Shown one piece after another: positions 7,330 through 15,843 of a stretch of DNA of 64,000 nt. The notes beneath the pieces were generated by a model. That model ran no database searches. It was not told where the DNA came from and was given only the letters and a program-made list of their open reading frames with translations. The position numbers and the translations under genes were made by a program. Position 1 is the stretch's first letter. Every line of letters starts with the position of its first letter. The stretch comes from Cohnella silvisoli (GTDB taxonomy: Bacteria > Bacillota > Bacilli > Paenibacillales > Paenibacillaceae): assembly GCF_021190915.1 (NCBI RefSeq), contig NZ_JAIOAP010000020.1:62001-126000 (forward strand), in the 5' to 3' direction.

Positions 7330-7641
7330 TTATCCCTCCACACCTGAGATAATGCAATCTACAGATGCCCCTGTACTCGCCAGTCCTGTTATAAGGTCGC
7401 CACTGTTAAGCACAGTTGATAACGCAAGAATGACTGTAGCGTCCTTTGTTCCAGCTACGTCTAGCACGTAAGTGGTAAGGACAGAAACACCGCCGATAAC
7501 AATTGTAACTGTTACGGCTACCGCTGTTTTATTCGTTACTACAACTTCTTTAACCACTGCTCCTGCCGCCACCGTTGTATACAGAGTCGCACTTCCAGTG
7601 GATAAAGTACCGGCATACATTTTCTTTTTAGTTAGTGCCAT
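7330..7641 (-). CDS. Small beta-rich phage tail protein
   Basis: 103 residues, rich in valine, threonine and alanine, with a clear alternating beta pattern (AVVKEVVVTNKTAVAVTVTIVIGG). The family resembles small tail-associated beta-sandwich proteins found between fibre genes. It starts at ATG 7641 (GGGGGTATAACCG before it) and its TAA lies four bases before the large fibre start, so the pair is translated together. It may be a trimeric adaptor or decoration for the fibre; this is inference. Confidence 0.6.
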   Translation of the reverse strand: MALTKKKMYAGTLSTGSATLYTTVAAGAVVKEVVVTNKTAVAVTVTIVIGGVSVLTTYVLDVAGTKDATVILALSTVLNSGDLITGLASTGASVDCIISGVEG

Positions 7642-7644
7642 CGG

Positions 7645-8391
7645 TTATACCCCCATCCAATGTAATAAAGCTAGGTCATTGTCGGCGCTGTCTACGTATT
7701 GTAATGTTGCAATTTTTAGCCATGTCGGCGTAAAAGCTGCGTCTGCCGTCGTTGCAATGGCACCCGTATCAAATATTTCAACTCCACCGCCAGATGAAAG
7801 ACGAATTCCCCGAGCGCCCAATGATCCATGAGTATTTGCGTATTTCCAATTGGACGCACCATCTGTATACGCATTGTTAGCAAATAGTGCATGCCCGGAG
7901 GTGTTACTCGATAGATCTGCCCATTGGTAGGCGTTGATCTGTCTCCCGGTCGTATTCGTCGTATTAACTCTTGGTGCATTAGCAATACCAGAGAATGTAG
8001 GTGAAGCCAGAGGAGCTTTTGCAGCAAGAGCATTTGTAACCGTCGTAGCAAAGTTCGGATCGCTTCCAAGTGCATTAGAAAGCTCGATGAGTGTATCCAG
8101 CGCTCCGGGAGCTCCGTTAATTAGCGCGGATATTGCGGCATCGAGAGTGGACTTAATAACAACATCGTCAGCTGCAGCAGGTGCTACCGCTTTGAAGCGA
8201 CCGTTTGAATCTCTTCGAACAATTTTGTTCGGTGTGGCGGCGCTCGTTGCTCCGTGGGCCGCCTCATCTGCTACGTGAGTGTCGTAGGCTAGCAACTTCG
8301 TGTTTAGCAGGTCTTCGTTCCGATTCATATTCGCGACAGTAGCATTGTCTGAAGCCTCAACCTTTTTTATTCCACTGGGTAGGGTGAGCAA
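7645..8391 (-). CDS. Tail fibre protein
   Basis: 248 residues. The N-terminal part has VADEAAHGATSAATPNKIVRR, NGRFKAVAPAAADDV and ALDTLIELSNALGSDPNFATTV, all common in the baseplate-binding shafts of phage tail fibres (DPNFA / K.PLASPTFSG repeats). The C-terminal part carries an SGGGVEIFDTGA stretch and ends NDLALLHWMGV. The start is TTG 8391 with AAGGAGG upstream. It is the proximal fibre gene between the baseplate genes and the distal adhesin, so it probably forms the shaft or a side fibre. Confidence 0.75.
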   Translation of the reverse strand: MLTLPSGIKKVEASDNATVANMNRNEDLLNTKLLAYDTHVADEAAHGATSAATPNKIVRRDSNGRFKAVAPAAADDVVIKSTLDAAISALINGAPGALDTLIELSNALGSDPNFATTVTNALAAKAPLASPTFSGIANAPRVNTTNTTGRQINAYQWADLSSNTSGHALFANNAYTDGASNWKYANTHGSLGARGIRLSSGGGVEIFDTGAIATTADAAFTPTWLKIATLQYVDSADNDLALLHWMGV

Positions 8392-8403
8392 TCTCTTTCC
8401 TCC

Positions 8404-8985
8404 TTATGGGATATCCCATATTTCTAATTCCCCGAACTTTTTCCCCGTACTTTCAATGCCACCAAAGGTGATTCCACTGGATTCTAATTCCCCATAAGAT
8501 AGATAAGTGAACGAATATTCCACGACCAAATGCGCGGGTTTAATTTGTTCAATCACTTCCTTTAGATCATCCAAATTCGGAGGAATCCCCCGCGTATCAA
8601 TGAACTTAACTGTGAATGAGTAAACTTCAGGATGCACCGTTATTTCAACTGTGCCGCCGTCATAAGCTTCTGAAACAGATTTAATGAGACTAACCGTTAC
8701 CGTGCCAATTCCGCGAATCTTAGAGAGAATGACGCTACGGCGTTGATCGATAGGTTTAGCGGTATCGGTCGGAATGCCAAGCTCTCGTTCCCACAAATCT
8801 AATCCCCATGTGGCCGTCGTGACGAAATACTGTTCAAGTGTCCCGTCGAGCGCTTGGAACAGCTTATCTAATTCAGTGCCTTGAGCATCCATGTTGGTGC
8901 TCATGATCCGCGACGTGGCGTAATAACCGGGAAGGTAAGTCATCATCTCTTTGCCGCGGATGCTGCTCATCGGAATATTACTCAC
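8404..8985 (-). CDS. xkdU: Baseplate protein, YmfQ/XkdU family (Mu gp48-like, DUF2313)
   Basis: 193 residues of the family that closes the baseplate wedge and connects to tail fibres. Diagnostic stretches are YLPGYYATSRIMSTNMDAQG, then LDLWERELGIPTD with QRRSVILSKIRGIG, and VEYSFTYLSYGELE near the end. It overlaps the gp47-like gene by 8 bp, the same arrangement as xkdT-xkdU in PBSX and gp47-gp48 in Mu. The start given is GTG 8985; ATG 8970 is the alternative. Confidence 0.85.
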   Translation of the reverse strand: MSNIPMSSIRGKEMMTYLPGYYATSRIMSTNMDAQGTELDKLFQALDGTLEQYFVTTATWGLDLWERELGIPTDTAKPIDQRRSVILSKIRGIGTVTVSLIKSVSEAYDGGTVEITVHPEVYSFTVKFIDTRGIPPNLDDLKEVIEQIKPAHLVVEYSFTYLSYGELESSGITFGGIESTGKKFGELEIWDIP

Positions 8986-10087
8986 TCATGGTCACCGTCC
9001 CGATCACCGCGACCTCACCTAGTAAGGCTTCGACGTTGAACTCATTGCCATTTACGGTTAGATTCGCGAAGTCGATAATCGGGGGGATGTCTAATAGAAT
9101 CGCCGATATACGTGTGTAACGAACAAGCGGATCAACGAAAGCTAACTGCTGCAGATATGTTTTAAGTCCAGCTTCGAAAGTGGCCTTTACTTCGCCGATA
9201 GTTGCACCGCTGGCAAGAGTGAGTGTCACGCTAATATTGATTGGTATTTCCGTAGCTGCCACCACGGTTACATTAGCCCCAATTGGTGACTTTCCTTCAC
9301 CTTGACCGGCAGAAGGTGCAATGTAATTTTGCACAGCTGCTACGATAGTCGGATTTGGTGCTCTTTTATCTGCATCCAAAATATAGACCTTCACCGTTCC
9401 AGGGCCACTCCACAATGGTTTGACTTGGGCGCGACTAACGCCCGGTATATCCAGCGCCCATTGCATATAATCCGCTTTATTGCCACTTGTTCCCGGCTGC
9501 CTGACCTTAATCAGAAAACGGGCTAGTAAGGACTCGTCAGATTCTTCAGCTGCACCGCCGGTCGTGGCTGCTGTATTCGTGACGCTCGTTACACCTGTTA
9601 GCGAGTTGACCAAAACACTGATCGCGCCGATAGGCACATTCCCTGCGGTACCCGGTACGATCGCTTTAATCGGGATAACGGCTTCGCCCAGGCTATTTAA
9701 TGTTGCAGCTGCAGTCGTTTCATATTCGATCGATGAGGTGGCCGTGATATCATCCGCCGGTGTTGCTACGAGCACACCGATGGGGATGACCGTCCCGACC
9801 ACGCCGATGATCTTGATTGAACCGGCTGCCGAAACAGCAACCCTCGGGATGACACCATGTTCCTCGCAGCGCAATCGCAGATAGGGGCCGAATGTCGTTT
9901 CCGCGAATCCGCGTCGAAGGATCTCCTGCGCCCAAATCGATGCCTCATACAATTGAAAGGCAGCGGGGGAAAGGGAGTCCCAAATAAATGAACTCTCCGA
10001 TTTGTCCACGTCGGAGGGAACGAGATCCAGCATGCGCTGGCGTATGGATGCTTCTGTTTGCTCTGTTAAATAATCAGGCAGCGTCAC
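8978..10087 (-). CDS. xkdT: Baseplate J / gp47-like protein (XkdT)
   Basis: 369 residues of the baseplate J family, the main wedge component of contractile tails. Evidence: an N-terminal IRQRMLDLVPSDVDKSESSF, YLRLRCEEHGVIPR near 82, GTVIPIGVLVATP near 104, central ESDESLLARFLIKVRQPGTS with GNKADYMQWALDIPGV, and KPLWSGPGTVKVYILD. The length is normal for Bacillus XkdT proteins. GTG 10087 overlaps the stop of the gene before it (GTGA), so translation is coupled. Confidence 0.92.
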   Translation of the reverse strand: MTLPDYLTEQTEASIRQRMLDLVPSDVDKSESSFIWDSLSPAAFQLYEASIWAQEILRRGFAETTFGPYLRLRCEEHGVIPRVAVSAAGSIKIIGVVGTVIPIGVLVATPADDITATSSIEYETTAAATLNSLGEAVIPIKAIVPGTAGNVPIGAISVLVNSLTGVTSVTNTAATTGGAAEESDESLLARFLIKVRQPGTSGNKADYMQWALDIPGVSRAQVKPLWSGPGTVKVYILDADKRAPNPTIVAAVQNYIAPSAGQGEGKSPIGANVTVVAATEIPINISVTLTLASGATIGEVKATFEAGLKTYLQQLAFVDPLVRYTRISAILLDIPPIIDFANLTVNGNEFNVEALLGEVAVIGTVTMSE

Positions 10088-10536
10088 CCGCTAATCACCA
10101 CGTTTCCTTGAATTGTTCCGGAATCCTCACGGACATTGATTGCTGTACAGGTAAAGAAACAACGATCCTCTTCCCATACGAAGCTGAAGCTTCCAACGCT
10201 GGCCGTCCTCGGATCAGTTAATAGCGTTTCCGTCGTGATCCGCTCTATCTCGCTCTCTATCGTCGGGCGGGGAAGGGCGCGTCCAATAAGATCATCGAAG
10301 TCTTGTCCGTGGTTCCGGTCGTAAATGAGGTAGCGGTACCGCTCGGTTTGTAGCGCCTTTTTGCACCACTCTATCCAAGCTTCTGACGTCCCAGCAGCAG
10401 CTACTTTACCGGTTGGTGTGAGCACGAACTCGCCTGCCTCATAATCAAACATCCAGCTACGACCGAAGGGGACATCTTCCTGTTCAACCAGCGTTTCTTG
10501 TGGTAAATCCTCCGATACCGGAAAGAGATTAGCCAT
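10084..10536 (-). CDS. xkdS: DUF2634 baseplate wedge protein (XkdS)
   Basis: About 150 residues from MANLFPVSEDLP. The family motif region is SWMFDYEAGEFVLTPTGKV, followed by AWIEWCKKALQTERYRYLIY and DRNHGQDFDDLIG, as in XkdS/T4 gp25-like proteins that initiate sheath assembly. The frame is open further upstream, but ATG 10536 is preferred because it overlaps the preceding gene by only 8 bp and fits family length. Confidence 0.88.
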   Translation of the reverse strand: MANLFPVSEDLPQETLVEQEDVPFGRSWMFDYEAGEFVLTPTGKVAAAGTSEAWIEWCKKALQTERYRYLIYDRNHGQDFDDLIGRALPRPTIESEIERITTETLLTDPRTASVGSFSFVWEEDRCFFTCTAINVREDSGTIQGNVVISG

Positions 10537-10924
10537 TCGCTTCCACCACCCTACAAAGGATAATAAATTCCTTCCCGCCATTAACCGGAACCACAAGAAC
10601 ACGATCCCCCGGCTGAATACCTGCCTGCCAGTTCATTCGCACCTCATCAACTACAGTTTCCTTAAAGTCGAATCGTGTTAGTTGCGATGTCGAAGCACCA
10701 ACAAGAGGTTCGCCTAATGCATTAACCGGTGATGTCGTTGTGCCAATCAAAGAGAAGTCCGGAAGATGAACCTTTACGAGCCAGTCGGCCACGAGATAAT
10801 CAGGAATTTCGTGCTTGAAGGAATCAAGCAATAGTCCCGTTTCAGTTATCGTTCCAAGCTCGGCAGGGACTCCAGCAATCGACTTGCCAGCTATCCCGGA
10901 AAACCGAGCTTCCAACATAGTCAC
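10529..10924 (-). CDS. xkdR: DUF2577 baseplate/spike-associated protein (XkdR)
   Basis: 131 residues with an OB-like beta pattern: LPDFSLIGTTTSPVNA, RFDFKETVVDEV and GIQPGDRVLVVPVNGGKEFI. Its place between the XkdQ-like and XkdS-like genes is conserved in PBSX-type tails. The start could be GTG 10924 or ATG 10918; AAGGA is better spaced for the ATG. Likely part of the tail hub or spike. Confidence 0.82.
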   Translation of the reverse strand: MTMLEARFSGIAGKSIAGVPAELGTITETGLLLDSFKHEIPDYLVADWLVKVHLPDFSLIGTTTSPVNALGEPLVGASTSQLTRFDFKETVVDEVRMNWQAGIQPGDRVLVVPVNGGKEFIILCRVVEANG

Positions 10925-10946
10925 CAGTTCCTTAAAGGGATCAGCG

Positions 10947-12011
10947 CTAATAGAAATCCCTCCTTACTTTGTCCTCGCGGGCAAGATCGAGATCCATTCG
11001 CCCCGGGTAGCCCAAATCATGTCGGACACGAGTTACAATAAGTTTCACGCCATTTAATCTCACAGCATCTCCGGCACGGATTGTGTTAATGTCCGGCCCC
11101 GCAACCGAGTAGGTTTCCTGTATGCCGGATAATTCCTTCCGAGCTGCCTTTCTTGCTTGGTCGGCATTTTTGATCTTGCTGTCCTGAATAACCTTCTGTA
11201 AGGTACCGTATTTCAACGTTTCTCCCTTTTCAACGGCGAGAATAGGGGAAGGAAGCTCAGGCGATTTCAGTTTACCTGATCCATCTACAGTACCTGCATA
11301 CTTACGTGCAATCTCCTGCAGCGTCATTCCGCTTGTATCAACTTGTTGGGAGGCCTTTGAAGCCTTCTTCTCGGTGCCAAGCACTTTGACCTGCGTGACC
11401 GTCCCTTCTAAAGTCCGTCTTCGAGTTAGTTCTTCGATGGACTCCAGATCCCAAATTGTTTTGTTGCTACCAACTTGGATGAGACTCAATCCGGATGTGG
11501 TCATCCGGGGCCGGTACATGTTGCCGCCCTTGTCTACGGTTTCCTTCAGATCAGCTTTAATCATGGAGAAAATGCTTTGGGTGCGTTTCACGTCACGCGA
11601 AAGTGCAATGCCGGTATCTGGCACGCTGCCAAGACGGATATCCCAATCTTTAGCGTACATTTTCAAACGCTGACCTGCAGTCTGACCAGCTGCCATAAGC
11701 CGCTCATCTTCCGACTTGGCTAGATAGATGGTTCGGTCGTATACCGTGATATTCAGATGCTGCCGTCCGCGATCCGCAGCTTCGCAGTCCCAAACGACGC
11801 CCGGATTCAGGAGTGGTGCCATACTTGTCCCATCGTATGGTATACCTGATATACGAATTTCTTGTCCTGGCTCTATGTCAGGAAGATCATCCGTCATCAC
11901 AAGGCGAATCGTCGCACGATAAGAGATTTCATCAAGGGAATCTTCCAGTGAAATAGATTCGATCAGATCCCGCAGATAAAAAGTGTTCCGAAGAACCACA
12001 TCATAACTCAT
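10947..12011 (-). CDS. xkdQ: Baseplate hub protein, XkdQ/YqbQ family
   Basis: 354 residues, the hub family related to Mu gpP and T4 gp27. Seen: VVLRNTFYLRDLIESISLED at the start, PGQEIRISGIPYDGTS, LNITVYDRTIYLAKSEDE, MYAKDWDIRLGSVPDTGI and the C-terminal INTIRAGDAVRLNGVKLIV with LGYPGRMDLDLARED. ATG 12011 overlaps the LysM gene by 4 bp. Order LysM protein, hub, DUF2577, DUF2634, gp47 matches PBSX xkdPQRST exactly. Confidence 0.88.
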   Translation of the reverse strand: MSYDVVLRNTFYLRDLIESISLEDSLDEISYRATIRLVMTDDLPDIEPGQEIRISGIPYDGTSMAPLLNPGVVWDCEAADRGRQHLNITVYDRTIYLAKSEDERLMAAGQTAGQRLKMYAKDWDIRLGSVPDTGIALSRDVKRTQSIFSMIKADLKETVDKGGNMYRPRMTTSGLSLIQVGSNKTIWDLESIEELTRRRTLEGTVTQVKVLGTEKKASKASQQVDTSGMTLQEIARKYAGTVDGSGKLKSPELPSPILAVEKGETLKYGTLQKVIQDSKIKNADQARKAARKELSGIQETYSVAGPDINTIRAGDAVRLNGVKLIVTRVRHDLGYPGRMDLDLAREDKVRRDFY

Positions 12012-12667
12012 GGCATCACCAGCTTTTGATTCGGGAAAATCTTGTTCGGGTCTTTACCAATCACCGAACTATTTTTGTCATAGATTTGCTTCCACTTGGA
12101 ACTGTCGCCAAGCTCTCGTTTTGCGATGGACGTAAGTGTATCGCCTGATTTAACGATGTAAACCTTAGCGACCGGCTTTACGTCCGGACGAACGGAGAGA
12201 GCCTTTACTTGTCCTTTCTTAGCGGCAATCGTTTCCGTTCTAACCTTTAAGTCACGCCACGTCCGGAATGTAATGTCGAAGTATATGTCGCCCGGTTCCC
12301 CGCCTTTGATCGTTGTATCATGGGTGGACAAAGTTACGAGAACATTAACCATTTTATTCTTGTCCTCGGCAATGATCAGGCGAACAGGCTTCTGGCTAAC
12401 CATAAATGTAGTTAGTATATTCATAGCTATTTGAGGCTCAATAAACGCTAATGGATCTCCCTTGCAGAAGCTATTGTCATACTCCTTGGGAAAAAAAGAA
12501 GAGAAGGCGATTTCTTTCACCTTCTCTCCTGGCTGGATCAAGTCAATTTCTCCAAGCCTCAGTATATTCATGGTTTCAACTAACTTTGATCGACGGATCG
12601 TTACTTCTTCCGGATTCACCGGGAAAATAAATTCACCGCCTGCCGGGTCGATCAGGCTAAAGTTCAA
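12008..12667 (-). CDS. xkdP: LysM-containing tail protein (XkdP)
   Basis: 219 residues. The N-terminal 140 form the XkdP-specific domain (FIFPVNPEEVTIRRSKLVET, FFPKEYDNSFC). Residues about 168-218 are a LysM domain (YIVKSGDTLTSIAKRELGDS ... KIFPNQKLVMP), which binds peptidoglycan or helps position the hub. The start is TTG 12667, set by AGAGGTG seven bases before it. In contractile tails this protein links the tube end to the hub. Confidence 0.9.
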   Translation of the reverse strand: MNFSLIDPAGGEFIFPVNPEEVTIRRSKLVETMNILRLGEIDLIQPGEKVKEIAFSSFFPKEYDNSFCKGDPLAFIEPQIAMNILTTFMVSQKPVRLIIAEDKNKMVNVLVTLSTHDTTIKGGEPGDIYFDITFRTWRDLKVRTETIAAKKGQVKALSVRPDVKPVAKVYIVKSGDTLTSIAKRELGDSSKWKQIYDKNSSVIGKDPNKIFPNQKLVMP

Positions 12668-12688
12668 AGATAATCACCTCTTAACGAA

Positions 12689-12934
12689 TTACACATTTTG
12701 ATAATACATGAACAAATATATCCAAATCACAAGTAACAAAACAGCCAATAGTAGATGCCTTACTGATGACGAAAAGTTATCCCGGTTATTTTCTCTATAG
12801 GCCCATACAACAGATGTAAGGTCTTTTGAGAAGTCGTACACCAGATATGCAAGAATTAGCAGTGAAGCCCATACTGTAGACATTGCCCATTCAAGTATGC
12901 TTTTAGCTGAATCCCAAATTTCAAGCAAAATCAA
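12689..12934 (-). CDS. Small two-helix membrane protein in the tail operon
   Basis: 81 residues with two predicted membrane helices (about 18-34 and 60-77) separated by a polar loop RENNRDNFSSSVR. The family is not recognised. It sits between the tape measure and the LysM protein, where PBSX has no equivalent. It may be a membrane component of lysis or superinfection exclusion carried as a moron. The start is TTG 12934 after AAGGGTGGGTGA. Confidence 0.6.
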   Translation of the reverse strand: MILLEIWDSAKSILEWAMSTVWASLLILAYLVYDFSKDLTSVVWAYRENNRDNFSSSVRHLLLAVLLLVIWIYLFMYYQNV

Positions 12935-12984
12935 TCACCCACCCTTCAGAACTCATAATTCGTCATAAAGTGGGAAATTCCTTC

Positions 12985-15249
12985 TCAATCTCGGTTTTCC
13001 ATTGTCACTTTTATTCGAGCTACAAAAGCACTACCGATCCTTTTTTCTAATTCCGAATAATCAATCTCATTATCTTTCTGTACCTGAATACTGACCGCAT
13101 TAGCAGGAACTTGGACGTTTATTTGTGTTGGCGACTTACTAGTATTACTTGTGAGATATTTAGCAATTTTGTCGACTTCAGCAGGTGTTAGGGTAGGTGG
13201 AGGGACGGCAGTCACCTTGCCCGCGTTGGTCTCAACTAACTGCAAGCTTCCATTTTTAGATACCTGTAAGCTAGATGTTGGTCTTTGATCTGGACGACCT
13301 GTCAACACAGGATTCGAGTAAATTGATCTTGGGTCAGTTTGTGCTTTTTCCCAGTTGTTCGCCAAGAAGCCCATAGACCCTGCAAATCCAAGTCCGGCAG
13401 CACCGAATATAGAGAACCGGGCAGCAGCGGCAATTCCAGGTGCAGCTACCCAAGGAAGCGGCGAACCTGGCCTTACTGGAGTTTGGTATCTAGGGTTCCA
13501 ACCTTTAGCATAGGGACTTGCTGGATTTCCCTTAATTAATACTCTTGAAGCAGCAGCAGCTGCTGTTCCTTCTGCAGCAGCTGCTGCTGCGCCAGCTCCA
13601 CCGGAGGCTGCAGCACCTGCTCCTAGAAGCCATTTTCCACCTCTTAACAATCCTTTTAATCCCTTAAACACACCCAGTTTCTTGCCAAGGAAAATTGCTA
13701 TGCCAGCTTCAATAGCTACTTTACTTAGATTCTCAGGTGTTGGGTTTTTAATCGCGTTTACTGATACATCCTTAAATGAATCAGCAGCCTTCTTTGCTAT
13801 TTTCCCAGCATCAAACGATTCAAGAAAAGATTCCAGGAATGCAGTTCCTGCCGATGCACCGGCTTTAACGAACGGAGACTGATCCGCTGACGTTTCCCCG
13901 GCTGCAAGACCAAAAGCCCCCATAATCAAACCACCGAGGGTGCCACCGATGGCTTCCCCCATCTTGGATGCAATGTTATTAAGCTTCCCCTCGCCGCCGC
14001 TTGACCACCATTCTGAGAATGGATCGGTAATCAACTCATCCCAGACGATCCGCATTTTCTTAAAGAAGTCGGCGTTCTGAAACTTAGGATCATCGAAGAG
14101 TGAGAAGACTTTCTCAAACTTTCTTGCGATCCAATCCGTTGCTTGACCAGCCATACGTTCCAGATTATTACCCCAGCGCTTAATCGTGTCATCATTCTTG
14201 TCGATCCAATCAGCCAGTTTCTCCAGCCTTGATTGGATGCCTGTCCGGATACCATCGCCCCAGCGCATGAGGATCTTACTGTTAAACGTATCCTTGATGT
14301 TAGACCCAAGGCCAAAAAGGGAACGGGATTGTTTCTGCATCATGTTCGGAAAGCGATCATTCATTCCTTCCAGAAGAGCATCGATGGCCTGATTGGCCGG
14401 AATCAAACCTCTCTCTGAAAGCTTCATCGTTTGTGCCGTTGTAAGGCCCATCTTCTTAGCAAGGATATCCCATGCGGGAATACCTGCCTCGGTCAGCTGC
14501 ATCATTTCTTCAGCGGATACTTTCGACTTTGCCTTCATCTGGCCCAAAGCCATCGTAATTCGGTTGATTCCTTCACCGCCAAGGCCGAGTCCAGCGGATG
14601 CGTTCCCGACCGACGTCATCATCGGGATAATCCGTTTTGCCTGAAACCCAAAAGCCAGAAGGCGCTTTGATGAGTCTCGAAGCTCCGGAAATTCGAAAGG
14701 TGTTTTGTTCGCGAAATTCTGAAGGTCAGCCAATAATGACTTTGCCTTATTCGCACTTCCGAGCATTGTTTCAAAGGCAATGTTCGCCTGCTCCATTTGT
14801 CCTGATAGATTTAATGGAGCAACGACGCCACCAAGTACACCGGCACCCATCCCAAGCATGCCCGGTAGGGAAAAAAGACGGTTTTTGATCGCTCCGATCG
14901 TGCCGACGGTCATATCTTTTGCCCTGATGGTGACGTTCCAAGCCTTGCTTGACATGGCCCTCAAACTGCCATTGATCTTCTTAGTTGCAGAAGAGACCCG
15001 ATCAATAAGCCTAGCAGATGGCGAAGCCTTCGCCTTATCCAAAGCCCGAAGGGAGGCAGTTGCTTTTCTGGCTGGTTCCGTTACTCGATCATTTAGTCGA
15101 GCGGCAGGCGTCATTTTCATGCGACTAAGCGTTTCGCCGCGTTTTCTCACCTGATCAAGGAATTTATCCATTGCCTTCAGTTCGGCCTTTGTTTCTTCGA
15201 TACCATCCTGACCAATAACAAGGTCTATGCGATAAAATTCGTCAGCTAT
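12985..15249 (-). CDS. xkdO: Tape measure protein, probable AUA start (XkdO position)
   Basis: 754 residues if read from ATA 15249 (728 from the first ATG, 15171). The N-terminus is helical and repetitive (MTPAARLNDRV and SPSARLIDRV units), then a tape-measure domain with MLGSANKAKSLLADLQNFAN, PFEFPELRDSSKRLLAFGF, GRITMALGQMKAKSKVSAEE-like residues and LTEAGIPAWDILAKKMGL. Hydrophobic segments follow near 430 and an Ala-rich stretch lies near 560-580. It sets tail length. AAAGGAGGT stands 7-8 bases before ATA, an in-frame TGA precedes that site, and no ATG, GTG or TTG exists in the 26 codons before 15171, which has no usable ribosome site. Confidence 0.85.
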   Translation of the reverse strand: MADEFYRIDLVIGQDGIEETKAELKAMDKFLDQVRKRGETLSRMKMTPAARLNDRVTEPARKATASLRALDKAKASPSARLIDRVSSATKKINGSLRAMSSKAWNVTIRAKDMTVGTIGAIKNRLFSLPGMLGMGAGVLGGVVAPLNLSGQMEQANIAFETMLGSANKAKSLLADLQNFANKTPFEFPELRDSSKRLLAFGFQAKRIIPMMTSVGNASAGLGLGGEGINRITMALGQMKAKSKVSAEEMMQLTEAGIPAWDILAKKMGLTTAQTMKLSERGLIPANQAIDALLEGMNDRFPNMMQKQSRSLFGLGSNIKDTFNSKILMRWGDGIRTGIQSRLEKLADWIDKNDDTIKRWGNNLERMAGQATDWIARKFEKVFSLFDDPKFQNADFFKKMRIVWDELITDPFSEWWSSGGEGKLNNIASKMGEAIGGTLGGLIMGAFGLAAGETSADQSPFVKAGASAGTAFLESFLESFDAGKIAKKAADSFKDVSVNAIKNPTPENLSKVAIEAGIAIFLGKKLGVFKGLKGLLRGGKWLLGAGAAASGGAGAAAAAAEGTAAAAASRVLIKGNPASPYAKGWNPRYQTPVRPGSPLPWVAAPGIAAAARFSIFGAAGLGFAGSMGFLANNWEKAQTDPRSIYSNPVLTGRPDQRPTSSLQVSKNGSLQLVETNAGKVTAVPPPTLTPAEVDKIAKYLTSNTSKSPTQINVQVPANAVSIQVQKDNEIDYSELEKRIGSAFVARIKVTMENRD

Positions 15250-15254
15250 TGCGT

Positions 15255-15820
15255 TTACCTCCTTTCAGGATTTGGTGTTTCTGCAGCGAGTTCCAGTTCA
15301 ATACTTGCCATTAGAAAAAGCTGCTCTCCACGAGGCAGCTCCCAAAACTGTCCGGGGCGAAGGTGATGTCTCACCCAAATGGCATTAATGAGTCTGGCCG
15401 TCGCCCCGAACCTAATTAGTTTTTTACGTCTTCAAGCTCCGTATTGAATCCGGAGATATCAAGTACGGCATCACCTAACGAGCCCAATTCTCCGGCCAGC
15501 AGAATCCGCTTAATTACTTCTTCAGCGCTGCTGGCTTTATACTTAGCCAGCAACTGTGGATCTCCCCAATTCGGAGTGACTGTGGAAGTTGCGATCAGCG
15601 AAACGTTGAATTGTTCATCGTCGATACGTTCCGACTCTTGACCACGTTTTCCTCTACGTTCGGTAGCCCGTTCCCGAAGTGCGTAGACTTCCTTGCCTGT
15701 GAGACCCCGTAAAGTAATCGGTATACCTATCCGCTGAATACGAACGGTTCGTTCTGGAATCGAATCTGCTGCAAGCAGCTGCTGAAGGACTTGTTCTTCT
15801 GACATGTTCTGATTTTCCAT
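15255..15820 (-). CDS. Tail assembly chaperone GT-type fusion made by -1 frameshift
   Basis: If ribosomes slip back one base on AAAAAAC (15419-15425), the 134-residue chaperone is extended by 54 residues in the -1 frame, giving 188 residues. The extension includes RHHLRPGQFWELPRGEQL and FLMASIELELAAETPNPERR, which has the shape of the T domain in lambda-type GT proteins, and it ends at TAA 15255-15257 inside the ribosome site of the tape measure gene. In PBSX the same place is occupied by xkzA. A frameshifted chaperone pair just before the tape measure gene is a conserved feature of long-tailed phages. Confidence 0.82.
15416..15820 (-). CDS. xkdN: Tail assembly chaperone G-type protein (XkdN-like)
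   Basis: 134 residues, the zero-frame product: ENQNMSEEQVLQQLLAADSI, TVRIQRIGIPITLRGLTGKE and a TPNWGDPQLLAKYKAS segment, ending ELEDVKN at TAA. XkdN-family proteins are thought to coat the tape measure protein during tail assembly. ATG 15820 follows GGGGG by about 10 bases. It lies directly between the tube and tape measure genes, as in PBSX. Confidence 0.85.
   Translation of the reverse strand: MENQNMSEEQVLQQLLAADSIPERTVRIQRIGIPITLRGLTGKEVYALRERATERRGKRGQESERIDDEQFNVSLIATSTVTPNWGDPQLLAKYKASSAEEVIKRILLAGELGSLGDAVLDISGFNTELEDVKN
15419..15425 (-). promoter_or_regulatory. Slippery heptamer A AAA AAC for -1 ribosomal frameshifting
   Basis: In the zero frame the codons are GTA AAA AAC TAA, so the heptamer A-AAA-AAC is in phase and the stop codon follows at once. 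This is one of the canonical -1 slippery sequences. A stop directly after it should favour pausing. Confidence 0.8.
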
Positions 15821-15843
15821 GATCCAAAAACCCCCTTAGATTA

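Noticed and set aside
5121-8391. An invertible tail fibre segment as in Mu (G segment)
   Set aside because: No serine invertase gene and no inverted repeats flanking the fibre genes were seen.
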